Translations under genes and position numbers: made by a program | Notes under the pieces: model-generated | Told to the model about the DNA's origin: nothing | What the model saw: the letters and a program-made list of their open reading frames with translations, nothing else | Database searches by the model: none | Assembly (NCBI RefSeq): GCF_001649575.2 | Contig: NC_051440.1 | Coordinates: 25,061,783 to 25,125,782 of the forward strand | Direction of reading: 5' to 3' | Length of the DNA stretch: 64,000 bases | DNA from: Kryptolebias marmoratus | Taxonomy: Eukaryota > Chordata > Actinopteri > Cyprinodontiformes > Rivulidae | In this document: piece after piece, positions 1 to 14,739 of the stretch | Position numbering within the stretch: the first letter of the stretch is position 1 | Layout: the number at the start of each line of letters is the position of its first letter

Positions 1-1990
1 CAAAATTAAACGAAATAAACATTTGAAATATATGAGTTTGTATGTAATGTATGAATATAATATACAAGTTTCACTTTTTAAATGGAATTACTAAAATCAA
101 TCTACTTTTTCATGATATTCTAATTTTATGACCAGCACCTGTATATAATGATCACCAGTTAAAAATGCATTCTGAAAAACTTTAAATGTTTAATAGAGAG
201 AGGATGAAAACAAACAGCCTTAGCTGAAGCCAGTCTTGTCACTGAAATATAAATGATGCGTCAGCCTCTTTAGCTGAATGAGGGTGTCCCTGTGACAATA
301 AGGGATAAACGAATGAAAGAAACGAGGGACAGAGCAACACAGAGGGCACAGAGAGAAAAATAGGAAAATCAAGACGGAGGAGTGACAACCCAAAGGAGGG
401 GAATTGTAAAGGAGAAGCAGAAAAAACAACAACTAAGAACTGAGTGGAAAGGCAGAGAGTGGGAGGGAGAGGAGAGACGGGAACAGGAGAAATCAACCCT
501 GAGAGGAGAGCCCGAGATTCGAAACAGGACAACAAAAAGCAGACATTTAAAAAAAAAAAAAAGAAGAGAGATTTAAATAAGTCAGAGGGGTTGTGAAGGC
601 TGTAAACCATGTGGGAGCTCACCGTTCATCATGCAACAGTAATTTAGGTCACTACTGCATACAGTTTAAATGGAATTTGGTGAGTTCTTAAATTATGTTT
701 AATTCAACAATAAAATCAGAGGGGAGCACAGTTTGAGATTTGGGCAGTTTATTGAAATTATTTAGTTACTGCATTAAAATGAATGTCATGCCAGCATCAA
801 GTTTAATTTATGTGAATAAAACTGATAGCATTAACACTATTTGCATAAATTCCTTAAAATAAAATGCTTTAACTGGTGACACTGGGTTTGTTGGGGATCA
901 TTACAGCAGCCAAAGACTGAGGGGACAGCTGTCAGATGAGATAAATGCAGTTCTCAGCTCATCGTTAATGAGAACAGCATGTGTTGCTGTTTCACACATT
1001 TCCATCATTCACAGAGAAAACAGGAAGTAAAGCTCCGTTAAACGTTAAGGTGCCTTTCTTCACCTTATCAACTTTTAATAAACTGTTTATTTCTTCCAAA
1101 CCCCTTCTCTCTGACCCTCCGTTCATCTCTTTTATCCCCTCTTTCTTCTGCAGGATCTTCCCAGTGTAAGGAGATCCTGCCCTGAGAGGCAGTCACACCA
1201 CTTACTGCCGACTTCTGACCAACCTTTCGTAACAAGGCCAAGCAGGCAACAAGGACTTCTCAATGTGATGTGATGGCAGGCTGCCCGCTGAACACCGCAG
1301 CGAGAACAAAAACAGGTTTGTTAGAGCTGCCCTTAATGCATTTATGAACAAACAGTAGATGGTCAGTAGGTGGATCAAAATGGCCTTTTTAATAAAAACA
1401 AAATACCCATTATTCAGTGCGAATTAAAACAAACTATAAAGTGGTTTGAGTAAGTCATAAATAAATCAAATCCTCAGTTAAACTTCTGTTAAGGAGTCTC
1501 CATAACAACATCACTTCTTTCTGCCACATCAAACAGTGCTTTATCACTGCCTGTTTAAAGAAACCACTTGGCTTTGCAGACTATTTGATCAGGGTCTGCT
1601 TCTCAAAGCCGCTGGAACTTTTACAATAAAAGGCCTCAAGTGCAACATTAAAGGAGCTGAAGGTAGTATATTTCTTAAAAAAAGAAATATAACAAAATGG
1701 TTTTCGATACTTACTTTGCACCATTTCATCACAAAAAACCCACACAGTATGAACTAAACCAGCGAGCTTACCAAGTTGCCATAACTACAGCTCCATGTCA
1801 ACAAAACATCTGTAGGCATGTGGCATTTACATTCAACAGAGATGGAAGCTTGGCTGAAAGCTGCTGGGCTGCCACTGAAAGAACCAACTCAGTGAAATGG
1901 ATGTTTCACAAGGACACCCTGTTTTTTTTTTCTGTGTCAAAACATCTTCAGCTCTGACGAGCCAATTGATATTCATGAGATGCCTGCAGT
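1..1990. other. Intergenic, no gene recognised
   Basis: AT-rich DNA downstream of the TBC gene. A purine-rich strand (GA-rich on plus) runs from about 300 to 530 and ends in a poly(A) run near 550. Reading frames here are short and low in complexity and match no family I know. A pyrimidine tract followed by CAG at about 1130-1152 resembles a splice acceptor, but only a few codons follow before a stop, so I do not call an exon. A neighbouring gene may lie further left. Confidence 0.5.
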
Positions 1991-1996
1991 TTTATT
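1991..1996 (-). terminator. Candidate poly(A) signal of the TBC gene
   Basis: TTTATT on plus reads AATAAA on the minus strand, about 280 bases downstream of the TBC stop codon at 2275-2277. It is the first canonical hexamer I noticed after the stop. The 3' UTR would then be about 300 bases. The position fits, but it is untested. Confidence 0.4.
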
Positions 1997-2274
1997 TTGG
2001 GGTTGAGATTAAAAACTCTGCTCTCAGCCGAATGTTGCAGAACTGTTCTGCACATTTCTTTAAAAGATTCAGTGCTGTTAGGAAATTCATGAGGACGGTT
2101 CTGGGACGATATTTTTAAATTTCTCTCTTAGGCAACATCTCTTATGTATGTTTTGGTGAACAAAATATGGATCATTGGACAACTAAAAACATGAAAATGC
2201 AAATTTAAAGACAAAAAAACTGATAGACATGTATGTGCACACATTGAGTATGATGTAAAAATGTCAAAGGTCAC

Positions 2275-5200
2275 CTACACGTCCACAGGTACTCTCAGCA
2301 GGAGGGGTAACATCGTCCCTTCGTCGTTCAGGTCCATCAGTCGAGGCTCCAGAAGCTCTATGATGGTCAGAGCTGTACGATACACAGCTGCTAGGCCTGG
2401 AGAGGAAAATCAAAGTTTTAAAAAAAAGATTATATGAAACTTCAAGGTAAAAAGGCATCAAAGCATCTGGGTCCACACAGGTTAATAAACTGAGGACACT
2501 GAGAACGATCATGCACCTGATGCCAGTGAATTTATTCACAAGCCTGAAAGCAAAGTTGAGCCGGTGTCCTGAGCAAAACTTTGTTTAATTTTAAACTTTG
2601 CCATTTCTTAATACAATAAAAAATAAAAAAAATAAAACAAGATGGTTGATTGCAACACCCCCTGTGAACAGGATGAAAAAGAGGAAATGACAAAAGGATG
2701 GGCCGAACAACAGTACATTTTACTAAATGAAAAAGTGCGAAGATGAATCATAAGAGAAATGAAAAAGTATTATATCATTACATATTAAGAAGACAACAGC
2801 ATCTTTCTGCCACCACTTAACCAAATAGAAGCTTTGTCTACATTTAAATTTGTAATATCAGAAGAGTTTACAGGTGAGCAGCTTTCACAACATGTGGAAA
2901 ATATTTGTCCCTGTTGTCTGTGGAGGTACAGTAAACCTCTGCAGGCCTTAAAATTAAACCGATCTACTGTTTAGTTACTTAAAGAACAAACTGTAAGTCT
3001 CATGGAGACAACTGAAACACTTCAGACACAACAACACCATAAAACATCAGAAACTCAAGTTTTAAATATCAGTAACGTTCAGCCTTACTCCAAAATGAAG
3101 CTCCAGAAAAGCCAATTATTGTTTAAAATGTTTAGAAGGATTTTGTAATTTAATTAGAATGGTAAAACTTTCTTTTTTATTTTTATTAAAGCACTCAGGT
3201 TTGATGAACACAAGAAAAAAAAAATTATAAAAAGAAAGAAAGGGGCACATTTTTACACAACACATGCACTGGGTTTTTACTGTGTGTGTGTGTGTGTGAG
3301 TGTGTGCACGCACCAACCTTGCAGCATGACCAGATCCCAGACAGCAAGAACAGAGTCCCAGCAGGGCAGGGAAGTGAAGAGAGTGAGGAACCATGGCATA
3401 ACAAAGTGGACTGATAAGAGTCCCGCCGAGTCCTGCAGGGAGGTTGATAAAAACAGGAAGACTTGATTTGGCAGGACGCACAAAAACGCATTCAAAACTT
3501 ATTTTACAGCCAGCAAAAATAATCTCCCAGCTTGACCAAAAGCATCTATGCACACATAATAAGTCTAAAAAAAAACCTCTGGTTTCTCCCTCAAAGACGT
3601 CTTTGTTTTAGTGGTTTTCAGCTAAACTGTGTTGTTTAAATCTGAGTTTCCCAGTGTCAGAGGAAAACAAAGAAACTAAGTGATCACAGGGAGAATGTGA
3701 TGCTACAGATTGTTCACTGCCTCTTATTCGGAGCATGTTTTACCAAATCAATCCTGCATATCACCTGGTCTCCAGTCCACCATTAAAAATGCATTAAGTC
3801 TTTGTTATCTCAGGTCTGCTGGAAAAAGCTCAAATACAACAAAGTGCTTACAGCTGGCCTGAACTCTGCTGAACAGCTTCATTACAAAGATGCTGATTTA
3901 TGAGCTTTAATCGCCTTTTCTCCGTACAGGAAAAAAAAAAATCTGTTGTGTTTACAACAAACCATAACAGCATGTGGGTGTGTGCACATGTGGGCAGCTT
4001 TTCTCCCAGATCTGCTGAGTCAACATGAAGGAGAAAACTCCCTTTAAAGACATTTGTGCACAAAAGGCTGCATTCAAGTGGAGCAGTTAGTGTTGTATTT
4101 CTTCTTCAAGGTTTTAGATTTTTGTGTTTTCCCCATCCCACTGTGCAGAATTGTAAAGTTTTTGGAAATAAAAACTACATGTACACAAATCTTTACGCAG
4201 TTATTACTTTAGAAAAGACTATCCGTGCTGCATTATGTGGCATTAAATGCCAAAGCGATTAAAGTATGTTGCAGGGTTTGTTTTTAACCACATTAACAAA
4301 TAATTCAAATCTAACTGAAAAGTAAAAGACTGCAAACATCCACCGGTGCTAAAAGTTTCCTTTTACCAACAATCCCACACTGACTCAGTTCACAAAACGC
4401 TGTCACACCACCCAACAGTTTTCTAACGCAGTAAAAACCAAATTATAATCAAATAAAATCCCTACAGAAAAACCCAACACTGACAGTATTTACACAAGCT
4501 GAAACAAGTAATTCTACTCATGTTTGCACATGGTTTATATGGCACTAACTAACCAACGAAGGTTTTCACGTCTAAGATTCCTCAGTGATTTCAGTAAAAA
4601 CTATAAAACGAATAATAAAAAACAACCTATGAGTTGAAGCAGGTTAGGTTGACAGAAAACAAACATCTTGAAGTTCACAAAATTCTGCCTAAAAATCAAG
4701 CTGAACCATCCACCTCAGGTTCCTGAATGCAACATGAACGGTGGGAGAAAATGACACCGCTGCAGGCATGCGCCCCGTGTGAAAATACAAGTGTTGCAAC
4801 AATGACAAGCCTGGAGTCAATGGAGTGAATGACAGCAGAGGCCCAGCCGATGATGGATACGTTACACGGGCCTCACGACTCAGTACTTAGCTCCACAGGT
4901 AAACACACACTAATGTGTGGAAAAGACAGAAAACTTTGAGAGATCCTTAGTGATCCCAGATTAAACAGGAGCATCAAAGTTTGCATCTATATTTACAGTA
5001 ATCATTCTGACAAATCACTTCTTAAACAGTGTTTCTATTTATCAGCTCAAATGTCACGCTCTGTAAAAACCATCATATTATTAGCTTTAATCATAAAAAG
5101 AGTAAATTAATTGTGACATCCTGAAGGTTGAGTTTGAAAAGACTAAGTTTCCCCTGATCGGGGGGAGCAGCACATTCAGGAAGGGAAATAACTTAGTTTA

Positions 5201-5545
5201 TGATTAATTCCTCACTGCCTCAGTTTATGTTTGCCAGAATCCTCAAGTCCACATGTGGAATCAACCACATATGACAAAAAAGGTAAATGATTAAAAGTAG
5301 CCATTGGTTTGTTTGGTATAGAAATGTTCATTAATTTTTAAGTGTCCAGAATGTATTCTTAAATGAATAACATTTGTTATGAGTCCTGTAAAGTAAAGAT
5401 ATCTCACTGCCTGAATGAGCTGCTTTTTCACCCGATGTTTGAACAGACTGCAGATATTTCACCTCTAAAAGAGACCACAACCCATCCTGCTGAACTGAAA
5501 CACCACGTTTGTTGTTCACTCTGCCAGCCTTACCCAGAGCAGGAT

Positions 5546-5580
<35 letters not shown>

Positions 5581-8500
5581 GCTGAGCTTGTCGTAAAGTC
5601 TTACACCTTTTCAGAGTGACCTTTCCCCTCACCTTGTACCCGATTAGAAACACAGACCGATGTGTTTTTAGGCTCAGATCTTGTGAAACAGAAAACCTTT
5701 GAGATACAAGATTTCATGTTTATAACTGCCACGAACAATAATGTTACAGATTTATCTTCACTCTTTAGTCCTCAGAGCGGTACAGAAAACATTAGAGCTC
5801 ATAATGAGTTGAACCTTCTCACCATGTGTTTGGAGAACTGAGGCTTCCTGTGCTTCAGGAAGTGATCGAACACCTTCACCTGATGTTGGACCCTGAAGAA
5901 GAAGAAAATAAATCCTAATTTAGTTTTGTAGCTGTGGAATGAATGAATGAATATAAAAACAGACATTTCTAAACATTTACTTTCAGAGTATGAATCTAAG
6001 CCATATTTATGACCCCGTATAAAGACCTGATCGTATCGTTTGTCTTGTTTCTATAAAAATAGAAAGGATTTAAATCAAACACAGGTTTGAATCTTCTGAT
6101 GATACAACAGGTGTGTCAAATGTCACCATGAGTTCAAGCTCTCCGATGATTTGTACGTGACCTTTTTACAGTTAAAAACCCAAATTAGTTTCAACTCTGA
6201 TAATATTAGAAAAAAAACAACAACCTCCAAATGAAACTTTAAGCCTAAATCAGTTAAAAACTAAATTAAGTTAAATATTTTGGTGATAATTCTTCTCCTG
6301 TTTTACGATCAGTTGTGTTCGAACCCTTTATTCATGTGAAATGTTTCTTACCTGGTGAGGCTGCGATCAAACAGTTCAGACAGATATTTGGGTTTATCCA
6401 ACAAGGCTGTCAGAGCCCAGAACGCCTCCTCCTCGCCCAACTGCATCAGCAGGACAGCCGCGATGTAGGACATCCCTGTGAGACACATACACACACACAG
6501 AGAGCATAAAATACTTTATTATAAAGTTTGCATGATTCTGGGTGAAACCTTCATATCACAATGAACAATGTGTGCAACAACACCTGAACAATTATCGACA
6601 CAAGAGTTAAAAAATCAAAACTTTTTCCATTTTAATACATTTATTTTTGGAACTGCATTTATATATAATGTAACGGGACAAGTAAAAATTATACAATTAA
6701 ATAAACTAATTTGACAATAATTCACCAGCTGGTAAAATCTTTTACAAAAACAAATTAAAATGCTAAACAATTGTTTGGCAAGTATTTCAGATTTTTACAT
6801 CAAGTCTGTTTAGATTTCTTCTGGTTTAATTCTCTGTATTTTTATTAATGTGCAAAAAGGGGAAAATGTTTATGGCGGTTTTACGTCTTCATGAAAACAA
6901 AAAGTTTTGGGAATGTTTCCCATCTTAGTTCCAAGAAGTTAATAAAAAAGAACAATACTTATAATTGCTCGTAAAAATTACTTTACAGTCAAGTTTTAAC
7001 AACTTAATCTAACAGGATAAATTACATAAACATCTCATTTGTTTTACTGAATCTGGGGTCATTCACCTAATGAAAGTCCTGTACCTCCATCTGCTGCTCA
7101 CACTGTGTACTGCAGCCAATCAAACAACGCTTCAGTGATGGAACAAGCAAAAACAAAAACACGGAAAGTTAAACGACCCTCTGTGTTACCTTGGCTGTAG
7201 CCAACCTCTGGGTTGTATTTTGCATAAGCGATGAGGACCCTGAAGAGTTTAGCCTGACCCTCGATGGCTTCTGGACTGTCTCCCATCAGAGACCGGTGGG
7301 TTGGAAAGGAGCGCTCTGAGGCCGAACAAAAACAGCTTTATTAACATTCATTTAACACATGTAGTCCTAAAATTAAATATTTAAACCATGTTTGAAAAAT
7401 ACTGAAGCCTGTAATTACTTAGTTTTTAAAAAAAAACAGATTCAAAAGGGCCTGGAAAACTAAAACAAACCTCAAACAAAAACCTTCAAAGTCTTATTTT
7501 TCTGTTTGAACTCACGCAGGTCCAGGACGATCTGTCTGAACAGACTGATTTCATCCACAGAGCAGCAGGACTCAGAGTAGCTCAGATCGTTCTGGGTGTC
7601 GCTCAGCGTGGAAATCGCAGACAAGATGCCGTACTCACTGACACCCAAGTCCACGAGGGGCCCTCGGACCTCTGACAGGCAGGTCTGTTGGGGGAAAGAA
7701 AACTCAGCAACGGTTCTGCTTTTACAAAATGTCAGACAAAAGCTGGAAACTGTCAACAACCACCGGGAGGTTTGATTACTGGAAAAGATCACCGTCATGG
7801 CCAAATAAAGAGTCTTTAAGAGTCTGTTCACTGACTTAAAACAGATCAAACTGTGACATCTGTGGACAGTGGAGGAATTTAATCCACAGTAACAGTTAAG
7901 TCCCTGATTGACTTATTATATGTCCGGTGAGTAAAATGTTAAAGTAGCAAAAAGTCTGAGCTTACACAGTCAAATTACTCGTTTACAAAATCTGCACATT
8001 TTATTATTTGGAGTATAAATGGGATTTCTATAAGCATTAGTTCTATCAGACAACTAAAACACTGGGTCCTCCTTGTTCACACTGAGCTTTCTGAATGCCA
8101 CAGAAAATGTAAAGTGTTTAGTTTTGACAGAATAATAAAAAATCTAAATATCAACAACAATAAAAAAGTCAGTCATCAAACTTTAGGACTCAAGGTGAGC
8201 GTTTTACTGGGATGACAGATCTGCTCCTCCACCTACTCCACCTGACAGTTGAAGTCACTGCTCTACTCCACCTGGTAGTTGAAGTCACTGCTCTACTCCA
8301 CCTGGTAGTTGAAGTCACTGCTTCCTCGCAGGCCGTCGACGTTGAGGAGGCACCTCCACACACTTCCTCTCAGGCTGGGAGGAATGCCCATCCGAATGAA
8401 ACGCTCAATCTGGAAAACAAAAAGAAAACTTTACCCTTGAGCAGCTGTTGCTTTACGCCGCTGTGTTTTTTATTTTTATTTTTTGAAGTTTAAGGCGAAG

Positions 8501-9366
8501 CTCACCTGGCTCCTGCAGATGAAACTCTCTCCATTCCAGTAGCTGAGCAGCTCACAGAGCTGTTTAACCCTGACCAAGCTCAGCTGGGGGTAGCTGCCAG
8601 AAAAAAAAAAAAAACAAGAGCAGGTCTGATTCATCAACCTTTGGATTGGATTAGGTCATTCTCTTTAACAGAAACACTCATTAATGCTGGATACAAGTTC
8701 AGATTACTCAACTTAGCTGATGTGTGACATTTGTGATGCAGTAATCTTGTTTTAGGAAGCATTTCTGCTCTTATTTTTGTTGTTTTTAAACATAAATAAC
8801 CAGTGAAACAATGACATTAAGTTAAAGTGTGGAAATATCTGAGCTCCTTAGCTTTATTTTAGGATATCCCATTATTACTTATCCACCAGGAAACAAAACA
8901 CAACTGTTTACATAAAAAACTATGTGTTTAATTTAGTGTTTGTTTATTCAAACAAGGATTTTGTACAAAAAAGGGGTATGTTTGAAAAACAAACCGAATA
9001 TAAATAACACTGGACTTTTTATAGTTCCTTCAAAGAATGAATGATTCAATGAGTGTTTAGGTGTTTTTTAGCCTAAATTACATTAGCAAATTTAACTATA
9101 AGTATGACCATTAAATGCTTAAGTACCCGTCTCACAGAACTTTAAATGTTTAGGCAAATAACAGTAAGTAGTTAGGTTCGTTTTCCGTTAATTTCCTCTT
9201 GATTACCGTTAACCTGTCCGCACCTGTAATCGTGGCATCTGTGATGAAGTTTCCGGTCTTTTCTTTTCGTCAAAGCAAAGCCAAATTCGTCAAAATGTGA
9301 ACTTTCGCTTCGCCTTTTAAATGTGGAGCTCCTCCTGCTGGCGTTACTGCTGCTTCTCCGTCCCAT
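2275..9366 (-). CDS. TBC-domain Rab GTPase-activating protein, 354 aa, nine exons
   Basis: TBC proteins speed GTP hydrolysis by Rab GTPases on membranes of the vesicle-traffic pathways. Coding exons read on minus: 9224-9366, 8506-8593, 8302-8409, 7516-7684, 7190-7315, 6352-6475, 5823-5892, 3318-3432 and 2275-2396. Every junction is GT-AG and the phases join without a break (1065 nt with stop). The start is the ATG at 9364-9366, which opens a serine/arginine-rich stretch and then FDEFGFALTKRKD. GIPPSLRGSVW (about residues 86-96) is the usual TBC opening. The arginine finger IVLDLQR ends at R171. The glutamine finger GYSQG has Q211 (serine where most relatives have cysteine). Then come FVMPWFLTLF and AVWDLVMLQG near 286-315, so both catalytic fingers are present. 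By eye the segment around KHMDSAGLLSVHF aligns without gaps to the USP6NL (RN-tre)/TBC1D3 group, but I cannot name the member. An insert of about 50 residues (exon 4) precedes the arginine finger. The protein stops soon after the TBC fold, at RVPVDV. The target Rab cannot be told from sequence. A triplicated splice donor lies at exon 3. Confidence 0.93.
2640..3280. other. TBC intron 8, no other feature
   Basis: This is the plain AT-rich part of the 921-base intron between exons 8 and 9. I see no repeat or conserved motif except A/T runs and the TG tract listed next. Confidence 0.5.
3281..3306. repeat. (TG)n microsatellite
   Basis: Nearly pure TG dinucleotides lie in the last TBC intron, just 12 bases beyond the donor side of exon 8 (3318-3432). 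Confidence 0.9.
3433..5822. other. TBC intron 7, no gene
   Basis: A 2.4-kb AT-rich intron between exons 7 and 8. The phase-0 join is colinear with USP6NL, so no missing exon is expected. It holds only simple repeats, including a TG tract at 5549-5577. Confidence 0.6.
5549..5577. repeat. (TG)n microsatellite
   Basis: About 14 uninterrupted TG units in TBC intron 7. Confidence 0.9.
8234..8323 (-). repeat. Three tandem 30-bp units across an exon-intron boundary
   Basis: Units at 8234-8263, 8264-8293 and 8294-8323 differ at only a few bases. Read on minus, the first unit (8294-8323) carries the last codons of TBC exon 3 (DFNYQ) and its GT donor. The next two units repeat that donor. Splicing at either copy would keep CAG GTG GAG TAG, an in-frame stop, so only the first donor makes full-length protein. 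Confidence 0.9.
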
Positions 9367-9499
9367 GCTAAAAAAACAAAGTTTTTTTTTTTTTTTGAAA
9401 ATTTTCTTAAACGTTTCTAAAACAATAAAATCAGTGCTTTATATATCAGCTTGTGAGCCGCTGTCAGTCAAACTCAACGGTCGCCTTAGAACCGCTCAC

Positions 9500-9556
9500 T
9501 TTTCTACGTCATCGTCAACTGAAAATGGGCGGGATAAATCCGCCCATTTTCCCTTC
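9500..9556 (-). promoter_or_regulatory. Probable TBC gene promoter: CRE-like site and paired GC boxes
   Basis: About 140-190 bases upstream of the TBC start codon lie TACGTCA (9505-9511), which resembles an ATF/CREB site, and a perfect 12-bp inverted repeat, GAAAATGGGCGG at 9521-9532 and its complement at 9540-9551, separated by 7 bases. Each arm holds a GC box (GGGCGG). I see no TATA box. The sequence is CpG-richer than its surroundings. The promoter role is inferred from position and motifs. Confidence 0.45.
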
Positions 9557-10460
9557 AATCTTTATTGAAAATTGAAGAATTACAAACACGACGAACAAAA
9601 GGCAGGATTTCAGACTCCGGTGTCCCTTTAAAAACTTCGCCAATCCCAACAACACTATATCATCATCCTCTGTTAGCACCACTATTACATTGTAAGACCG
9701 TCTGCAATGATTATTAATTTCAAGTGAGCAATAAGCATTTTGAGTTATGAAAATGAGGCAAATAAGGAAGTATAGGAAGATAGTTCTCTTGTTATTCTCT
9801 TGTCTTTTCAATCGTTAGTATGTCTTTGCTGCCCTCTTGTGGATAATAAAAAAACTGCAATACCGAATTTAAAATCAGGTAAATATCAGTTTAATCTGAC
9901 AGGAAGATGTTTTGTTTAAATACCTTCTATACCATCACACCCAGCTCTTAAATTCTCTTTTGCCAAAAAGCCGATCTTTTCTGCCATTTTAGAATGATTC
10001 GTAGAAATAAAATTGAACCAAACGTTTTGACCAAACGGGTTTTTGTCGCTCTCTTGTGGCCTGTTTTTAAACTGCTCGTCCGACTCGTCAATCGTCGTAT
10101 GCTAATACTTCCGGTACTGATTTTCAAAATAAAATAAATTGTTTTACCTTTTAGCTCCAAATGTAAAGTAAATTGCCTTTAGTTTACACACTATTTCGAA
10201 CAGGTAGACTGCATTATGTAGCTTACATCTGGTTTTTGATCTGCATTTAATAATGGTTAATTAAAAGTAAACTATATAGTTTTGTTTTGCTGATTAGGAC
10301 AAGAAGAAACATATATATTAGCTAAAATCAAATATAACATGCAATTAGAATAAGTTTTCTTATGTGATTTTGAATGTAAAGTACATGCAAACCCTATTGT
10401 AATATAAAATAATGTTCAGTCTTCTCAGAAAGGCAGATTCATAAAAATGCACAAAGTAAA
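9557..10460. other. Spacer between the TBC gene and olfml1
   Basis: AT-rich sequence with no credible reading frame. Two short CTCTTGTGG motifs (about 9832 and 10051) resemble the conserved core of dispersed repeats, but I cannot define an element. Confidence 0.5.
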
Positions 10461-10466
10461 ATTGTT

Positions 10467-10472
10467 TTTATT
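10467..10472 (-). terminator. olfml1: Candidate poly(A) signal of olfml1
   Basis: TTTATT on plus reads AATAAA on minus, about 180 bases beyond the olfml1 stop codon. This would give a short 3' UTR. Confidence 0.5.
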
Positions 10473-10652
10473 GTTCTTATACAAACTATAAAGCCTTTAC
10501 AATGAAGAAAAGATCATTTCTTTGTTGATACTGTAACCACTGACAATAACAACGATAAAATCCATTGCCAGCAAAGGATCACTGAAGTGAAATTTTTATG
10601 CTTTTGCATCTTTGGGGATTAGTCTTCATGTGGCCATGCAGGTATCAGCAAA

Positions 10653-14417
<3,765 letters not shown>

Positions 14418-14700
14418 TCTGCTGGACGTTTCTTCTCTTGGTGCCTCAGATCTTAAAAATCTGCAGCTGCAGAGACGATCTGCAGTGATTTGCACCGCGC
14501 AGATAAGGAGATATTTCTTGATGTTCTGGCAGTCCTGCAAAAGAAAGATGGCCTCAGTCAAACTGAGAAGCAGTTCTTGACTCCTTAAAAGTCCAAATCC
14601 TCTCTCCTCTTTGTGGTGTGAGAAGGTTTTAAGCCTGTCAGAGTTGTAACTCCTCAACTTTCTGTATTAGTTGCCAGATTCAAGTTATCTTCGCCTGCAG
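14418..14700 (-). promoter_or_regulatory. olfml1: olfml1 5' flank or 5' UTR
   Basis: On minus, a pyrimidine tract ending TTTTGCAG lies just upstream of 14533. This suggests a 5' UTR intron whose last exon would be about 14301-14533. There is no clear TATA box or CpG island. The call rests on position only. Confidence 0.3.
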
Positions 14701-14711
14701 TCCCTCCCAGT

Positions 14712-14737
14712 TTCTCTCTCTCTCTCTCTCTCTCTCA
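14712..14737. repeat. (TC)n microsatellite
   Basis: About a dozen TC units just upstream of olfml1. A single ambiguous base sits nearby at 14789, in front of a G-run. Confidence 0.9.
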
Positions 14738-14739
14738 TT

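Noticed and set aside
1130..1175. Last exon of another plus-strand gene (pyrimidine tract, CAG, short frame)
   Set aside because: Only a few codons before a stop, with no family signal or upstream exon.
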